A model generated the notes under the pieces. The model was not told the origin of the DNA, made no database searches, and worked only from the letters and a program-made list of their open reading frames with translations. DNA of 64,000 nucleotides from Nostocoides sp. F2B08 (lineage in GTDB: Bacteria > Actinomycetota > Actinomycetes > Actinomycetales > Dermatophilaceae): NCBI RefSeq assembly GCF_009184895.1, contig NZ_WESE01000003.1, forward strand, positions 124,001 to 188,000, written 5' to 3'. A program made the position numbers and the translations under genes. Every line of letters starts with the position of its first letter. The first letter of the stretch is position 1. Shown here in pieces: positions 31,507 through 41,866 of the stretch.

Positions 31507-31517
31507 GGTATGCGGTG
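31507..31517 (+). repeat. 11-mer GGTATGCGGTG, copy 4
   Basis: In the 70-nt gap between the convergent thioesterase and acetyltransferase genes, outside any gene. Confidence 0.7.
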
Positions 31518-31542
31518 CGCGCCTCCCCCTGCAGCGCCCTCC

Positions 31543-32133
31543 TCAGCGGATCGGGTCCGCCGCCACCTCGTGCCCGCCACCCTGCCCGCGGGCCCGCATC
31601 GACCGACGCATGTGCAGGAGCCGGGCCCGGGACGACACGAGGTCGCTCGGCGCGACCCTGCGCCGCACGGCGCTGACGCTCGCGACGCGACGGGTGACCG
31701 CCGGGCCGAAGCCGAGCCGGGCGAAGAAGCGGTTGGCGTCCCGCGCACTGGCCGGCACGGCACTCGCGATGCGGTCGAACCCGAGGCGCTCGGCGAGTCC
31801 GGTGGCTGTGTGCAGCAGGGCTCTCGCCACCCCGTGTCGCCGTGCCGCCCGGTCGACGTAGATCTGCTCGACGACGAGCTCGTCCCCCTCACCGAAGCGC
31901 ATCACCGACTCGGTGGCCACGAGGAATCCGGCGGGTGCACCGTCGAGATAGGCGAGGAAGCCGTGCACGTCAGGACGCTGGAGGGCTACCTCCACCGCGC
32001 CGTGGCTGGCCCGCCGGGACGCCACCTCGGGGCTGATCCCCGACTCGACACTCGCCGCGAGCCAGAGTCCGGTCAGAAGCGCACGCTCCTCGGCCGTGGT
32101 CACCGGCTGCACCGAGATCGACTGGCGGTTCAT
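31543..32133 (-). CDS. GNAT-family N-acetyltransferase
   Basis: 196 residues. The acetyl-CoA binding region reads IYVDRAARRHGVARALLHTATGLAERLG (Q/RxxGxA-type loop) near residues 90-117, followed by SARDANRFFARLGF, the family's last strand-helix unit. A basic C-terminal tail of about 50 residues has no assignment. Substrate unknown. The ATG at 32133 has AGGAGGAAG upstream. Confidence 0.85.
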   Translation of the reverse strand: MNRQSISVQPVTTAEERALLTGLWLAASVESGISPEVASRRASHGAVEVALQRPDVHGFLAYLDGAPAGFLVATESVMRFGEGDELVVEQIYVDRAARRHGVARALLHTATGLAERLGFDRIASAVPASARDANRFFARLGFGPAVTRRVASVSAVRRRVAPSDLVSSRARLLHMRRSMRARGQGGGHEVAADPIR

Positions 32134-32279
32134 GCGAGCACTTCCTCCTGACGGCGATCACGACGTGGGCCTCCCCGCCAGGCACCCGGACAACGCTGGC
32201 TAGCCTATGCGACCGGGACGCTCTTGGGGAGCCCCACCCCCGAACATCGCCAGCGGTGACGGCCGAGGTGACCGGCGCA

Positions 32280-32285
32280 TACGCT
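32280..32285 (+). promoter_or_regulatory. -10 box (TACGCT) of the DUF554 gene
   Basis: TACGCT followed by 8 nt and the GTG at 32294; leaderless layout. Confidence 0.4.
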
Positions 32286-32293
32286 TGGTCCTC

Positions 32294-33151
32294 GTGTCTG
32301 TCGACTTCCCGGGCCTCGGCACGGTCATCAACGTCATCGCCGTCATCATCGGCGCCCTCGCGGGCATGGCGATCGGTCAGCGGTTCCCCGAACGGACGAA
32401 GGGAGTCGTGACCGACGTCCTCGGGCTGGTCACCATCACCATGGCCGGCCTGTCCGCCGCCGCGGTGACCGACAGCGCCTTCCGGGCGGCGACGGGCTCG
32501 GGCGCCCCGGTCCTCATCGTCCTGGGCTCGTTGCTGCTCGGCGGCATCGCCGGGTCGCTGCTGCGCATCGAGGCGCGTCTGGGTTCGCTCGCGACCCTGG
32601 TCCACGACCGCTTCCGGAGAGCGGAGCCGCGCGACCGGCGGGCCACCCACCGGTCGCTCCCGCACGCGAGCACTCTCGACCGAAGCATCGCCGAGGTCGA
32701 CGACGCCGAGGCAGCGCACTCGCCGACCCGGCTGCCGGCCCGCGAACGGTTCATCGAAGGCTGGCTCAGTGCCACGCTGCTCTTCTGCGTCGGCCCACTG
32801 ACCATCCTCGGCTCGATCAACGACGGCCTCGGTCGCGGAATCGACCAGCTCGTGCTCAAGTCGGTGCTCGACGGGTTCGCCGCGATGGCGTTCGCCTCCA
32901 CGTTCGGCATCGGCGTGCTCTTCTCGGCAGTGTCGGTCGCCGTCGTCCAGGGGCTGCTCACCGTTCTGGGCGTCGTGCTGGGCGAGTTCCTCCCCGAAGC
33001 ACACATCGCGGCGCTGACCGCCACGGGTGGCGTCATGCTGGCCGGCATCGGGCTGCGGTTGCTCCGGGTGCGGGACATCCCTGTCGCGGACATGCTGCCG
33101 GCTCTCCTGGTGGCGCCGCTCCTGACGACGGTGGTCGTCGCGCTGCGCTGA
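32294..33151 (+). CDS. DUF554 family membrane protein
   Basis: 285 residues with about seven membrane helices. The first segment (LGTVINVIAVIIGALAGMAIGQRFPER) and LFCVGPLTILGSINDGL are the conserved parts of DUF554 (YdfK-like). A charged cytoplasmic insert of about 60 residues after helix 3 (RFRRAEPRDRRATHRSLPH) is longer than in many relatives. Function unknown. The GTG at 32294 lies 8 nt behind a -10 box. Confidence 0.85.
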   Translation: MSVDFPGLGTVINVIAVIIGALAGMAIGQRFPERTKGVVTDVLGLVTITMAGLSAAAVTDSAFRAATGSGAPVLIVLGSLLLGGIAGSLLRIEARLGSLATLVHDRFRRAEPRDRRATHRSLPHASTLDRSIAEVDDAEAAHSPTRLPARERFIEGWLSATLLFCVGPLTILGSINDGLGRGIDQLVLKSVLDGFAAMAFASTFGIGVLFSAVSVAVVQGLLTVLGVVLGEFLPEAHIAALTATGGVMLAGIGLRLLRVRDIPVADMLPALLVAPLLTTVVVALR

Positions 33152-33205
33152 GGATGGCCCCGCGGTCGGCAGACCCCACGCCACACAGAGCAGAGGCGGC
33201 TATCC

Positions 33206-33221
33206 CGGGTCGGTCAACCCG
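33206..33221. terminator. Small hairpin between convergent DUF554 gene and pdtaR
   Basis: CGGGT (33206-33210) pairs with ACCCG (33217-33221) around a 6-nt loop. Weak; placed between two converging 3' ends. Confidence 0.25.
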
Positions 33222-33228
33222 AGCGGGC

Positions 33229-33891
33229 TCAGTCCTTGCCCATGCCGGAGATGACAGCGTCGGCGACCTCGCGCATCCCCATCCGGCGGTCCATCGCGGT
33301 CTTCTGGATCCAGCGGAACGCGTCGGCCTCGGAGATCTTGAGCCGCGCCATGAGGATCCCCTTGGCGCGGTCCACCGCCTTGCGGGTCTCCAGTCGGTCG
33401 CCGAGGTCGGCGATCTCCGCCTCGAGGGCCTCGATCTCGGACCACCTGGACCGGGCGATGTCGATCGCCGGGATGACGTCCTTGGGAGTGAACGGCTTGA
33501 CGATGTACGCCATGACCCCGGCGTCCCGGGCCCGCTCGACGAGCTCCTTCTGACTGAAAGCGGTCAGCATGACGACGGGGCAGATCCGCTCCTTGCCGAT
33601 CGCCTCGGCCGCGGTGATCCCGTCCATCACGGGCATCTTGACGTCCATGATGACGAGGTCGGGACGCAGCGCGAGTGCCATCTCGACGGCCTTCTCGCCG
33701 TTGTTGGCCTGGCCGACCACCTCGTGACCGGCCTCGGCGAGCATCTCGGCCAGGTCCAGGCGGATGATCGCCTCGTCCTCGGCCACGAGGATGCGCAGCA
33801 CCCCGTCGGTGCCGCCGGGCTCCTGCGCAACCGCTGCGTCAGCGATGGCATCGGGGACGTCCTGGGCGGTGGGCTGCGACGCGTCCGTCAT
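33229..33891 (-). CDS. pdtaR: ANTAR-domain response regulator PdtaR
   Basis: 220 residues. The receiver domain starts at [18 protein letters not shown]; the phospho-acceptor Asp lies in [13 protein letters not shown], with the TAFSQ switch and VKPFTPKD Lys. The C-terminal ANTAR domain ([27 protein letters not shown]) binds tandem RNA hairpins and prevents transcription termination. In mycobacteria PdtaR works with the sensor kinase PdtaS; no kinase gene is near. The ATG at 33891 has GAGAGG upstream. It lies downstream of tRNA-Leu on the same strand. Confidence 0.93.
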   Translation of the reverse strand: MTDASQPTAQDVPDAIADAAVAQEPGGTDGVLRILVAEDEAIIRLDLAEMLAEAGHEVVGQANNGEKAVEMALALRPDLVIMDVKMPVMDGITAAEAIGKERICPVVMLTAFSQKELVERARDAGVMAYIVKPFTPKDVIPAIDIARSRWSEIEALEAEIADLGDRLETRKAVDRAKGILMARLKISEADAFRWIQKTAMDRRMGMREVADAVISGMGKD

Positions 33892-33915
33892 CGTGTGCCT
33901 CTCGTCTTCACAATT

Positions 33916-33930
33916 CGCTCCGGTCGAGCG
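33916..33930 (-). terminator. Hairpin just after tRNA-Leu
   Basis: CGCTC (33916-33920) and GAGCG (33926-33930) pair around 5 nt. On the minus strand it is followed by AATT. It lies between the tRNA 3' end and pdtaR and could be a terminator or processing signal. Confidence 0.35.
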
Positions 33931-33931
33931 C

Positions 33932-34017
33932 TGGTGCCGAGAGCGGGACTTGAACCCGCACGCCTGTCCAGGCAGAGCATTTTGAGTGCTCCGTGTCTGC
34001 CATTCCACCATCTCGGC
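33932..34017 (-). tRNA. tRNA-Leu (anticodon CAA)
   Basis: The acceptor stem GCCGAGA pairs with TCTCGGC. The anticodon loop reads CTCAAAA with anticodon CAA (codon UUG). A long variable arm follows (TGCCTGGACAGGCG), as in class II tRNAs. The T arm GCGGGTTCAAGTCCCGC is canonical. Discriminator A is followed by an encoded CCA (33932-33934). Confidence 0.97.
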
Positions 34018-34022
34018 GCGGC

Positions 34023-34037
34023 ACCGGCGGCGCCGGT
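34023..34037 (-). terminator. Palindromic hairpin between pyk and tRNA-Leu
   Basis: ACCGGC, 3 nt, GCCGGT. It lies about 45 nt after the pyk stop and just before the tRNA. It could end pyk transcription or be the tRNA 5' leader. Confidence 0.35.
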
Positions 34038-34040
34038 CTC

Positions 34041-34046
34041 ACTATA
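34041..34046 (-). promoter_or_regulatory. tRNA-Leu -10 box (TATAGT)
   Basis: TATAGT on the minus strand is an unusually AT-rich box for this genome. The start would be near 34034, about 17 nt before the mature tRNA. No clear -35. Confidence 0.5.
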
Positions 34047-34081
34047 ACGGCCGGGATCACGACACTCGCCGCGCACGAGGG

Positions 34082-35524
34082 CTAGGAGACGTATGCGGGC
34101 GCGGCTCCCTTGGCCGCGTCACCTGCCCGGTGCACCCGCAGGGCGTTGGTGGATCCGGGGATGCCGGGGGGCGAGCCGGCGACGATGACGACACGCTCAC
34201 CCTCGGCGATCCGACCGTCGGCGAGAAGGAGGCGGTCGATCGTCTTGGCGTAGTCGTCGGTGTGCCGCGGCGTCGGCGTGAGGAAGGTCTCGACTCCCCA
34301 CGTGAGGGCCAGCTGGGACCGGGTGGCCTGCAGCGGCGTAAACGCGAGGATCGGGATCGGGTGCCGGAACTGGGCCATCCGACGGGCCGACTCCCCCGTC
34401 TGGGTGAAGGTGCAGATGTAGCGAACCCCGATCAGGCTGGCGATCGAGGCGCCTGCCGCCGCGATCGCTCCCCCGATCGACACCGGCGGGGTCCGCAGTG
34501 GCGCGATGCGATCCAGGCCCTGCTCCTCGGTGTGGGTGATGATCTCGGCCATCGTCCGGACCGTCTCCGTCGGATACGAGCCGACCGAGGTCTCCCCAGA
34601 GAGCATGATGGCGTCGGCACCGTCGAGCACCGCGTTGGCGGCGTCGGATGCCTCCGCGCGGGTGGGCCTGGAGTTGGTCACCATCGACTCCAGGACCTGC
34701 GTGGCAACGATGACCGGCTTGCCGTGCCGACGACACTGCTCTACGGCCTTCTTCTGGACCAGCGGCACCTGTTCGAGCGGGAGCTCGACGCCGAGGTCGC
34801 CGCGCGCGACCATGAGCCCGTCGAACGCCTCGATGATCTCCTCGAGGTTGTCGACCGCCTGCGGTTTCTCGATCTTCGCGATGACCGGCACCGTGATGCC
34901 CACCTCGTCCATGATCGCGCGCACGTCGTCCATGTCGCGGGCCGAGCGGACGAAGGACAGCGCGACGAAGTCGACGTGCATCCGCAGAGCGAACCGCAGG
35001 TCCTCCTTGTCCTTCTCGGAGAGGGCCGGGACGCTCACGGCCACACCCGGGAGGTTGATGCCCTTGTTGTTCGACAGCTCTCCTCCCTCGACGACCTCGC
35101 ACACGACGTCGGTCTCGGTCACCTCGGTGGCCACGAAGCTGAGCTTGCCGTCGTCGACGAGGAGCCGGTCCCCCGGCCGCACGTCGCCGGGAAGACCGTC
35201 ATAGGTCGTGCCGACCTCGGCGCTCGAGCCCGAGATGTCCCGCGTCGTGATGGTGAACGTCTCCCCCGCCTCGAGCGTCACCGGCCCGTCGGCGAACCGC
35301 CCGGTGCGGATCTTCGGACCCTGCAGGTCCGCCAGGATCCCGACCGCGCGGCCGACGGTGTCACTCGCAGAGCGGACATGCGCGTAGTTGGCCTCGTGGT
35401 CGGCATGGCTGCCGTGGGACAGGTTGAGGCGGGCGACGTCCATGCCCGCCTCGACAAGCGCGAGGATCGACTCCTCCGTCGAGGTCGCGGGTCCGAGGGT
35501 GCAGACGATCTTCGCGCGGCGCAT
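34082..35524 (-). CDS. pyk: Pyruvate kinase
   Basis: 480 residues. Glycolytic enzyme converting PEP and ADP to pyruvate and ATP. N-terminal [16 protein letters not shown]; the signature [17 protein letters not shown] carries the catalytic Lys near residue 220; then [25 protein letters not shown] and [19 protein letters not shown]. The C-terminal allosteric domain is complete. The ATG at 35524 lies 6 nt after a TAGGCT box, so the mRNA is probably leaderless, and a CRP-like palindrome overlaps the -35 region. Confidence 0.97.
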   Translation of the reverse strand: MRRAKIVCTLGPATSTEESILALVEAGMDVARLNLSHGSHADHEANYAHVRSASDTVGRAVGILADLQGPKIRTGRFADGPVTLEAGETFTITTRDISGSSAEVGTTYDGLPGDVRPGDRLLVDDGKLSFVATEVTETDVVCEVVEGGELSNNKGINLPGVAVSVPALSEKDKEDLRFALRMHVDFVALSFVRSARDMDDVRAIMDEVGITVPVIAKIEKPQAVDNLEEIIEAFDGLMVARGDLGVELPLEQVPLVQKKAVEQCRRHGKPVIVATQVLESMVTNSRPTRAEASDAANAVLDGADAIMLSGETSVGSYPTETVRTMAEIITHTEEQGLDRIAPLRTPPVSIGGAIAAAGASIASLIGVRYICTFTQTGESARRMAQFRHPIPILAFTPLQATRSQLALTWGVETFLTPTPRHTDDYAKTIDRLLLADGRIAEGERVVIVAGSPPGIPGSTNALRVHRAGDAAKGAAPAYVS

Positions 35525-35530
35525 GCTCTC

Positions 35531-35536
35531 AGCCTA
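35531..35536 (-). promoter_or_regulatory. pyk -10 box (TAGGCT)
   Basis: TAGGCT on the minus strand, 6 nt before the pyk ATG. Confidence 0.5.
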
Positions 35537-35546
35537 GTGTCGGTGG

Positions 35547-35562
35547 TGTGGCACACGTCACA
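35547..35562. promoter_or_regulatory. CRP/GlxR-like operator in front of pyk
   Basis: TGTGGCACACGTCACA matches the cAMP-receptor consensus TGTGA-N6-TCACA with one change in the left half. It overlaps the predicted pyk -35 (35554-35559), so binding would be expected to repress. A second palindrome (ACACGTC, 3 nt, GACGTGT at 35553-35569) overlaps it. Confidence 0.45.
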
Positions 35563-35631
35563 GACGTGTCACGTGCTGAGAAAACGTTACCGCGCGTGCG
35601 CGATGACGCGGGAACAGGTCGCGGGTCGAGC

Positions 35632-35655
35632 GCAGCGGCGGATCCGCGGCGCTGC
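35632..35655 (-). terminator. Hairpin downstream of gltD
   Basis: GCAGCG (35632-35637) and CGCTGC (35650-35655) enclose the self-complementary GCGGATCCGC. It lies 15 nt after the gltD stop. There is no U-tract. Confidence 0.4.
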
Positions 35656-35669
35656 CGATCGCGGCGCGC

Positions 35670-37127
35670 TCAGGCTGACAGCGGTCGGTCGGTCGGGTCG
35701 ATCGGCCTCGGGAGGGAGGAGGGCTTGCCGGAGAGGTAAGCGTCGACCCCGTGGGCAGCAGCCCTCCCCTCGGCGATCGCCCAGACGATGAGCGACTGGC
35801 CCCGTCCGGCGTCACCGGCCACGAACACACCGGGGACCGTGGACATGTACGACGCGTCGCGACGGATGTTCCCCCGCTCGTCCAGCTCGACTCCGAGCTG
35901 CTCGACGACTCCCTCGCGTTCCGGACCGACGAAACCCATCGCGAGGAGCACGAGCTGGGCCGGGATCTCACGCTCGGAGCCGGGAACGGGGACGAACCGC
36001 CCGTCCTGCAGCTCCACCTCGCTCAGCCGCAGCGCCCGGACCGCACCGTCGTCGCCGACGATCTCGGTGGTGCTGACCGCATACACCCGCTCGCCGCCCT
36101 CCTCATGGGCGGAGGCGATGCGGTAGAGCATCGGGTAGGTGGGCCACGGCTGCGTCGCGGCGCGCTCCTCACCGGGTCGGGGCATGATCTCCAGGCTCGT
36201 GACCGAACGCGCTCCCTGCCGGTGGGCGGTGCCGATGCAGTCCGCGCCGGTGTCCCCGCCGCCGATGACGACGACGTCCTTGCCGGTGGCGACGATCTGG
36301 TCCTCGACGGTCTCGCCGAGCGAGGCCCGGTTGGCCTGCGGCAGGAAGTCCATCGCCTGGACGACTCCGGACAGCTCCCGTCCCGGGACGGGCAGGTCCC
36401 GGGGAAGGGTGGACCCGGTCGTGAGGACGACAGCGTTGTAGCGCTTGCGGAGCTGCTCCCCGGACACGTCGCGGCCCACGGAGACACCGGTGCGGAACCG
36501 GGTTCCCTCCGCCTCCATCTGGCTGAGCCGCCGGTCGAGTACCGACTTCTCCATCTTGAACTCGGGGATCCCGTAGCGCAGGAGGCCACCGGGCTTGTCG
36601 GCCCGCTCGTACACCGCAACGGTGTGCCCCGCGCGGGTCAGCTGCTGGGCCACCGCCAACCCGGCCGGACCGGATCCGACGACGGCGACGGTCTTGCCCG
36701 AGAGCCGCTCGGGAGGCTGCGGCTTGACCGCGCCGAACCCGAACGCCTGCTCGATCGTCGTGACCTCGATCTGCTTGATGGTCACAGGCGGCTGGTTGAT
36801 GCCGAGGACACAGGCCGTCTCGCACGGCGCGGGGCACAGCCGTCCGGTGAACTCGGGGAAGTTGTTCGTCGCGTGCAGCCGCTCGATCGCCTCGCCCCAG
36901 TCACCCTTCCACGCCAGGTCGTTCCACTCGGGAATGAGATTGCCGAGCGGGCACCCGGAGTGACAGAACGGGATGCCGCAGTCCATGCAGCGGCCCGCCT
37001 GACGGCGCAGCTGGGCGAGGTCCTGCTCTTCGTAGACCTCTTTCCAGTCCTTGATGCGCACGGGAACCGGGCGCCGCGCGGGCAGCTCTCTCTCGCGAGT
37101 CTTCAAGAAGCCGTGCGGGTCAGCCAC
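35670..37127 (-). CDS. gltD: Glutamate synthase (NADPH) small subunit
   Basis: 485 residues. Electron-transfer subunit that passes NADPH electrons to GltB. The N-terminal iron-sulfur region has [17 protein letters not shown] and [14 protein letters not shown] near residues 50-110. The FAD Rossmann motif is [15 protein letters not shown] near 150, the NADPH motif [13 protein letters not shown] near 290, and [21 protein letters not shown] closes the FAD domain. The GTG at 37127 has GGAGGTG upstream and overlaps the gltB stop by 8 nt, which ties expression to gltB. Confidence 0.97.
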   Translation of the reverse strand: MADPHGFLKTRERELPARRPVPVRIKDWKEVYEEQDLAQLRRQAGRCMDCGIPFCHSGCPLGNLIPEWNDLAWKGDWGEAIERLHATNNFPEFTGRLCPAPCETACVLGINQPPVTIKQIEVTTIEQAFGFGAVKPQPPERLSGKTVAVVGSGPAGLAVAQQLTRAGHTVAVYERADKPGGLLRYGIPEFKMEKSVLDRRLSQMEAEGTRFRTGVSVGRDVSGEQLRKRYNAVVLTTGSTLPRDLPVPGRELSGVVQAMDFLPQANRASLGETVEDQIVATGKDVVVIGGGDTGADCIGTAHRQGARSVTSLEIMPRPGEERAATQPWPTYPMLYRIASAHEEGGERVYAVSTTEIVGDDGAVRALRLSEVELQDGRFVPVPGSEREIPAQLVLLAMGFVGPEREGVVEQLGVELDERGNIRRDASYMSTVPGVFVAGDAGRGQSLIVWAIAEGRAAAHGVDAYLSGKPSSLPRPIDPTDRPLSA

Positions 37128-40100
37128 GGGACACCTCCATGATGCGGTTCCAGACCTCGGCGCCGTCGACGTCGAGGCCTTCCTGTCGAGCCTCGGCCCG
37201 CACGTCGAGCACCCGCTGGTAGTCGCGGGGAAGGACAAGCGTGAAGCGCCCCACCGACGACTGCCAGTCGTCGAGCAGAGCCTGTGCGACCGATGAGCCC
37301 GTCCACCGGACGTGATCTTCCAGCAGCCCCTTGACGACCGGCTCGTCCGCGTCGCGTAGCGGGCTCAGGTCAACCAGCTCGGGGTTGACGTTCTCCGGGA
37401 CCAGGTCGAGCACGTAGGCGATCCCGCCGGACATACCGGCCGCGAAGTTGCGGCCCGTGGGGCCGAGGACGAGGGCCATCCCTCCGGTCATGTACTCGCA
37501 CCCGTGGTCCCCGACGCCCTCGACGACGGCCGTGGCGCCGGAGTTCCGGACACAGAATCGCTCGCCGGCCTTGCCCCGCAGGAAGATCTCGCCAGAGGTC
37601 GCGCCGTATCCGATGACGTTCCCCGCGATGACGTTGTCCTGCGCGGTGAAGGGTGCGTTGTCGTCGGGGCGCACCGTGACCCGGCCACCCGACAGGCCCT
37701 TGCCGAGATAGTCGTTCGCGTCGCCCTCGAGCCGCAGAGTGATCCCGCCGGGGATGAACGCGCCGAAGGACTGCCCCCCGGAGCCGACCAGGGTGAGGTC
37801 GATGGTGTTGTCGGGGAGACCGTGGGGATGGGCCTTGGTCACCTCGTGGCCGAGCATGGTGCCGACCGTGCGGTTGACGTTGCGCACTCGAACCTGACCG
37901 GTGACCGGGGTGCCGTCCGCCAGCGCCGGCCGGGCGATCGCGATGAGCTCGTGGTCGAGCGCGGCCGCGAGCCCGTGATCCTGCGTGGTCGTCCACCGCC
38001 GCTGCGAGCCGTCGGGGCTCTGCACCTCGGCGAGGATCGGCGACAGGTCGAGACCGTTGGCCTTCCAGTGGTGGACGGCGCGGGAGACATCGAGGGCCGA
38101 CACCTGGCCGATGGCCTCCTCGATGGATCGGAAGCCGAGCTCGGCGAGGTACTCGCGGACCTCCTCGGCGATGTACTCGAAGAAGGTCTCGACGAACTCG
38201 GGCTTGCCGGTGAACCGGGCCCGCAGCTCTGGGTTCTGGGTCGCGATGCCGACCGGGCACGTGTCGAGGTGGCAGACCCGCATGAGGATGCAGCCGGACA
38301 CCACGAGGGGTGCCGTGGCGAAGCCGAACTCCTCCGCGCCGAGCAGGGCCGCGACCACGACATCCCGGCCCGTCTTGATCTGGCCGTCCACCTGCACGAC
38401 GATCCGGTCGCGGAGGCCGTTGAGCACGAGCGTCTGCTGGGTCTCGGCGAGGCCCAGCTCCCAGGGGCCGCCGGCGTGCTTGAGCGAGGTCAGGGGTGAG
38501 GCGCCCGTTCCGCCGTCGTGGCCGGAGATCAGCACGACGTCGGCATGCGCCTTGCTCACACCGGCGGCGACCGTGCCGACGCCGATCTCGGCGACGAGCT
38601 TGACGTGGATGCGCGCCTCCGGGTTGGCGTTCTTGAGGTCGTGGATCAGCTGAGCGAGGTCCTCGATCGAGTAGATGTCGTGGTGCGGCGGCGGGCTGAT
38701 CAGACCGACACCGGGCGTGCTGTGCCGCGTCTTGGCCACCCAGGGGTACACCTTCTGGCCGGGCAGCTGACCGCCCTCACCCGGCTTGGCACCCTGGGCC
38801 ATCTTGATCTGGATGTCGTCGCTCATGGTCAGGTAGAGCGAGGTCACCCCGAAGCGGCCGGAGGCCACCTGCTTGATCCGGGACCGGCGGGTGGGATCCA
38901 TCAGGCGGTCCTCGTCCTCGCCACCCTCACCGGTGTTGGACCTGCCGCCGAGGCGGTTCATGGCGATCGCGAGGGTCTCGTGGGACTCCTTGCTGATCGA
39001 CCCGTAGCTCATCGCTCCGGTGTTGAACCGCTTGACGATCTCGCTGACCGGCTCGACCTCGTCGAGGGGTACGGGCGGACGCTGCCCCTCGTGGAACGCG
39101 AACAGCCCCCGTAGCGTCATCAGACGCTCGGCCTGGTCGTCGACGCGCGAGGTGTACTGCTTGAAGATGTCGTACCGTCGCGAACGCGTCGAGTGCTGGA
39201 GCCGGAAGACCGTCTCGGGGTCGAACAGATGGGGCTCACCCTCACGGCGCCATTGGTACTCGCCGCCGACCTCGAGCCGACGGTGGGCCGGATGCACGCC
39301 GTCCGGCGGGTATGCGGTGGCGTGGCGGGCGGCCACCTCGGCCGCGAGCACGTCGAGACCGACCCCGCCGAGCTGCGAGACGGTCCCGGTGAAGTACCGG
39401 TCGACCAGCTCCTGGGACAGTCCGAGCGCCTCGAAGACCTGGGCTCCGCAGTACGACGCGACCGTCGAGATGCCCATCTTCGACATCACCTTGAGCACAC
39501 CCTTGCCGAGTGCCTTGATGAGGTTCCGCACCGCGTGGTCGGCGCTCACCCCTGCCAGGCCACCACTGCGCACGAGGTTCTCGACGGACTCCATCGCGAG
39601 ATAGGGATTGACCGCCGCCGCGCCGTACCCGATGAGGAGGGCGACGTGGTGCACCTCCCGCACGTCCCCGGCCTCGACGACGAGGCCCACCTGGGTCCGG
39701 GTCTTCTCCCTGATCAGATGGTGGTGGACGGCGGAGGTCAGCAGGAGGGAGGGAATCGGAGCGTGGTCGCGGTCGCTGTCCCGGTCGGACAGGATGATGA
39801 TCCGAGCGCCCGCATCGATCGCGGCCGAGACCTCCGCGAAGATCTCCTCCAGACGTGATTCGAGCTCGGCGGCGCCGCCGGCCACGCGGTAGAGACCGCG
39901 GACGACGTGCGCCGTGAATCCGGGCATGTCCCCGTCGTCGTTGACGTACCTGATCCGGGCGAGATCGTCGTTGTCGATCACGGGGAACGGAAGGACGAGC
40001 TTGCGCGCGTGCGCCGGGCTGGCGGTCAACAGGTCCGCGTCCGGGCCGACGACCGTGGCGAGGGAGGTGACGAGCTCCTCCCGGATGGCGTCCAGCGGCG

Positions 40101-41682
40101 GGTTGGTGACCTGCGCGAAGAGCTGCGTGAAGTAGTCGAAGAGGAGCCTCGGCTTGCTGGAGAGAATGGCGATGGGACTGTCGGTACCCATCGAACCCAG
40201 CGCTTCGGCGCCGTTGCGCGCCATCGGCGCGAGGATGATCCGCAGCTCTTCCTCTGTGTATCCGAACGTCTGCTGGCGGCGCACGACCGAGGATGCGGTG
40301 TGGATGATGTGCTCGCGCTCAGGGAGCTCCTCGACGGACACCTGGCCGGCCGCGACCCACTCCTCGTAGGGGTGCTCGGCCGCGAGCTCGGACTTGATCT
40401 CCTCGTCGTCGATGATCCGCCCTGCGGCGGTGTCGACGAGGAACATGCGGCCGGGCTGCAGCCGGCCCTTGCGCACGACGTTCTCCGGGGCGATGTCGAG
40501 GACGCCCGACTCCGAGGCGAGGACGACGAGGCCGTCGTCGGTGACCCAGTAGCGCCCCGGACGCAGTCCGTTGCGGTCGAGGACCGCCCCGATGAGCGTC
40601 CCGTCCGTGAAGGTGACGCACGCGGGGCCGTCCCACGGCTCCATGAGGTGGGAGTGGAACTCGTAGAACGCCCGACGCGACGGGTCCATCGACTCATGGT
40701 TCTCCCACGCCTCGGGGATCATCATGAGCACGGCATGCGGAAGCGGCCGGCCCCCGAGGTGGAGCAGTTCCAGGACCTCGTCGAAGGAGGCGCTGTCGGA
40801 GGCTTCCGGGGTGCAGACGGGGAAGATGCGCTCGAGGTCTCCGGGGATGAGGTCGGAGTGCAGCTGGGACTCCCGGGCGCGCATCCAGTTGCGGTTGCCC
40901 CGGACCGTGTTGATCTCGCCGTTGTGAGCGATCAGGCGGTACGGGTGCGCCAGCGGCCAGCTCGGGAAGGTGTTGGTCGAGAAGCGCGAGTGGACCAGCG
41001 CGAGTTCGGTGGTGAACCGCTCGTCGGACAGGTCCGGGAAGAACGGCTCGAGCTGCCCCGTCGTGAGCATCCCCTTGTAGACGATCGTGCGGCACGACAG
41101 GGAGGGGAAGTACACCTCGACCTCCCGCTCGGCTCGCTTGCGCACGGCGAAGGCGACCCGGTCCAGCGCGACGCCCGTGAAGTCGGTGGCGGGACCTCCC
41201 TGAGCCGGTGCCGCGAAGAGCAACGCGAAGTGCGGCATGCAGTCCGCCGCTGCCTGACCGACCAGCTCGGCGACGTGGGGTACGTCGCGCCAGCCGAGCA
41301 CCTGCAGACCCTCGTCGTAGGCGATCGAGGCGATCCGCCGCTGAGCCTCCTCACGCTCGGCCTCGCCCGTCGGGAGGTAGGCCATGCCGGCCACGTAGAG
41401 ACCCGCCGGCGGTAGCTGGACACCGAGCTCCTCCATGACCGGCCGGAAGAACTCATCGGGCATCTGGGTGAGGATCCCCGCTCCGTCCCCGACCCGCGGG
41501 TCCGCGCCGGTGGCCCCGCGGTGGTCGAGGTTGCGCAGCGCTGTCAGCGCGTGGACGACGATGTCGTGGCCGGCACGACCACGCATCGTGGCGACCATCG
41601 CCACGCCGCAGGCGTCGTGCTCCTGGTCGCGCCGATACAGGCCGGTCGAGGCCGGCTGCGCTGAGAAGTGAGCCAGGGACAT
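37120..41682 (-). CDS. gltB: Glutamate synthase (NADPH) large subunit
   Basis: 1520 residues. Makes two glutamates from glutamine and 2-oxoglutarate. The class II amidotransferase nucleophile is the Cys in [11 protein letters not shown] near residue 25; a short propeptide would be removed. The central domain has [19 protein letters not shown]. The FMN/3Fe-4S synthase domain contains [30 protein letters not shown] and the cluster cysteines in [17 protein letters not shown]. The C-terminal beta-helix domain holds [17 protein letters not shown]. The ATG at 41682 has no strong ribosome-binding site. It has a leader of about 150 nt with two CACGTG palindromes near its start. Confidence 0.97.
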   Translation of the reverse strand: MSLAHFSAQPASTGLYRRDQEHDACGVAMVATMRGRAGHDIVVHALTALRNLDHRGATGADPRVGDGAGILTQMPDEFFRPVMEELGVQLPPAGLYVAGMAYLPTGEAEREEAQRRIASIAYDEGLQVLGWRDVPHVAELVGQAAADCMPHFALLFAAPAQGGPATDFTGVALDRVAFAVRKRAEREVEVYFPSLSCRTIVYKGMLTTGQLEPFFPDLSDERFTTELALVHSRFSTNTFPSWPLAHPYRLIAHNGEINTVRGNRNWMRARESQLHSDLIPGDLERIFPVCTPEASDSASFDEVLELLHLGGRPLPHAVLMMIPEAWENHESMDPSRRAFYEFHSHLMEPWDGPACVTFTDGTLIGAVLDRNGLRPGRYWVTDDGLVVLASESGVLDIAPENVVRKGRLQPGRMFLVDTAAGRIIDDEEIKSELAAEHPYEEWVAAGQVSVEELPEREHIIHTASSVVRRQQTFGYTEEELRIILAPMARNGAEALGSMGTDSPIAILSSKPRLLFDYFTQLFAQVTNPPLDAIREELVTSLATVVGPDADLLTASPAHARKLVLPFPVIDNDDLARIRYVNDDGDMPGFTAHVVRGLYRVAGGAAELESRLEEIFAEVSAAIDAGARIIILSDRDSDRDHAPIPSLLLTSAVHHHLIREKTRTQVGLVVEAGDVREVHHVALLIGYGAAAVNPYLAMESVENLVRSGGLAGVSADHAVRNLIKALGKGVLKVMSKMGISTVASYCGAQVFEALGLSQELVDRYFTGTVSQLGGVGLDVLAAEVAARHATAYPPDGVHPAHRRLEVGGEYQWRREGEPHLFDPETVFRLQHSTRSRRYDIFKQYTSRVDDQAERLMTLRGLFAFHEGQRPPVPLDEVEPVSEIVKRFNTGAMSYGSISKESHETLAIAMNRLGGRSNTGEGGEDEDRLMDPTRRSRIKQVASGRFGVTSLYLTMSDDIQIKMAQGAKPGEGGQLPGQKVYPWVAKTRHSTPGVGLISPPPHHDIYSIEDLAQLIHDLKNANPEARIHVKLVAEIGVGTVAAGVSKAHADVVLISGHDGGTGASPLTSLKHAGGPWELGLAETQQTLVLNGLRDRIVVQVDGQIKTGRDVVVAALLGAEEFGFATAPLVVSGCILMRVCHLDTCPVGIATQNPELRARFTGKPEFVETFFEYIAEEVREYLAELGFRSIEEAIGQVSALDVSRAVHHWKANGLDLSPILAEVQSPDGSQRRWTTTQDHGLAAALDHELIAIARPALADGTPVTGQVRVRNVNRTVGTMLGHEVTKAHPHGLPDNTIDLTLVGSGGQSFGAFIPGGITLRLEGDANDYLGKGLSGGRVTVRPDDNAPFTAQDNVIAGNVIGYGATSGEIFLRGKAGERFCVRNSGATAVVEGVGDHGCEYMTGGMALVLGPTGRNFAAGMSGGIAYVLDLVPENVNPELVDLSPLRDADEPVVKGLLEDHVRWTGSSVAQALLDDWQSSVGRFTLVLPRDYQRVLDVRAEARQEGLDVDGAEVWNRIMEVSRG
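39309..39319 (+). repeat. 11-mer GGTATGCGGTG, copy 5
   Basis: Inside gltB; the complementary strand is read as ACC GCA TAC within the ATAYPPDG segment. Confidence 0.7.
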
Positions 41683-41808
41683 GGCGGGTCATCACCGTCC
41701 GTTCTGTGGGTTCCACGGGACATGGCAGGGGCGTCGCACCCAGGTCCGGGACCCCTGCCGACTCGCGCGAAGTCGACGGTCCCGCTCGTTCACCGGGAGC
41801 GACGCGAC

Positions 41809-41845
41809 CACGTGGGCGACGGCGGCCACGTGTCCAAGGATGCTA
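41809..41845 (-). promoter_or_regulatory. Probable gltB promoter with two CACGTG palindromes
   Basis: TAGCAT (41840-41845, minus strand) is a candidate -10 box. CACGTG occurs at 41827-41832 and again at 41809-41814, 18 bp apart, covering the predicted start and early leader. No family was identified for a factor binding here. Confidence 0.35.
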
Positions 41846-41866
41846 GTCGAGAGTCGATTCGTCCCG

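Noticed and set aside
41726-41757. Hairpin CAGGGG...CCCCTG in the gltB leader as a riboswitch
   Set aside because: Only a 6-bp stem with a 20-nt loop, and no conserved motif was recognised.
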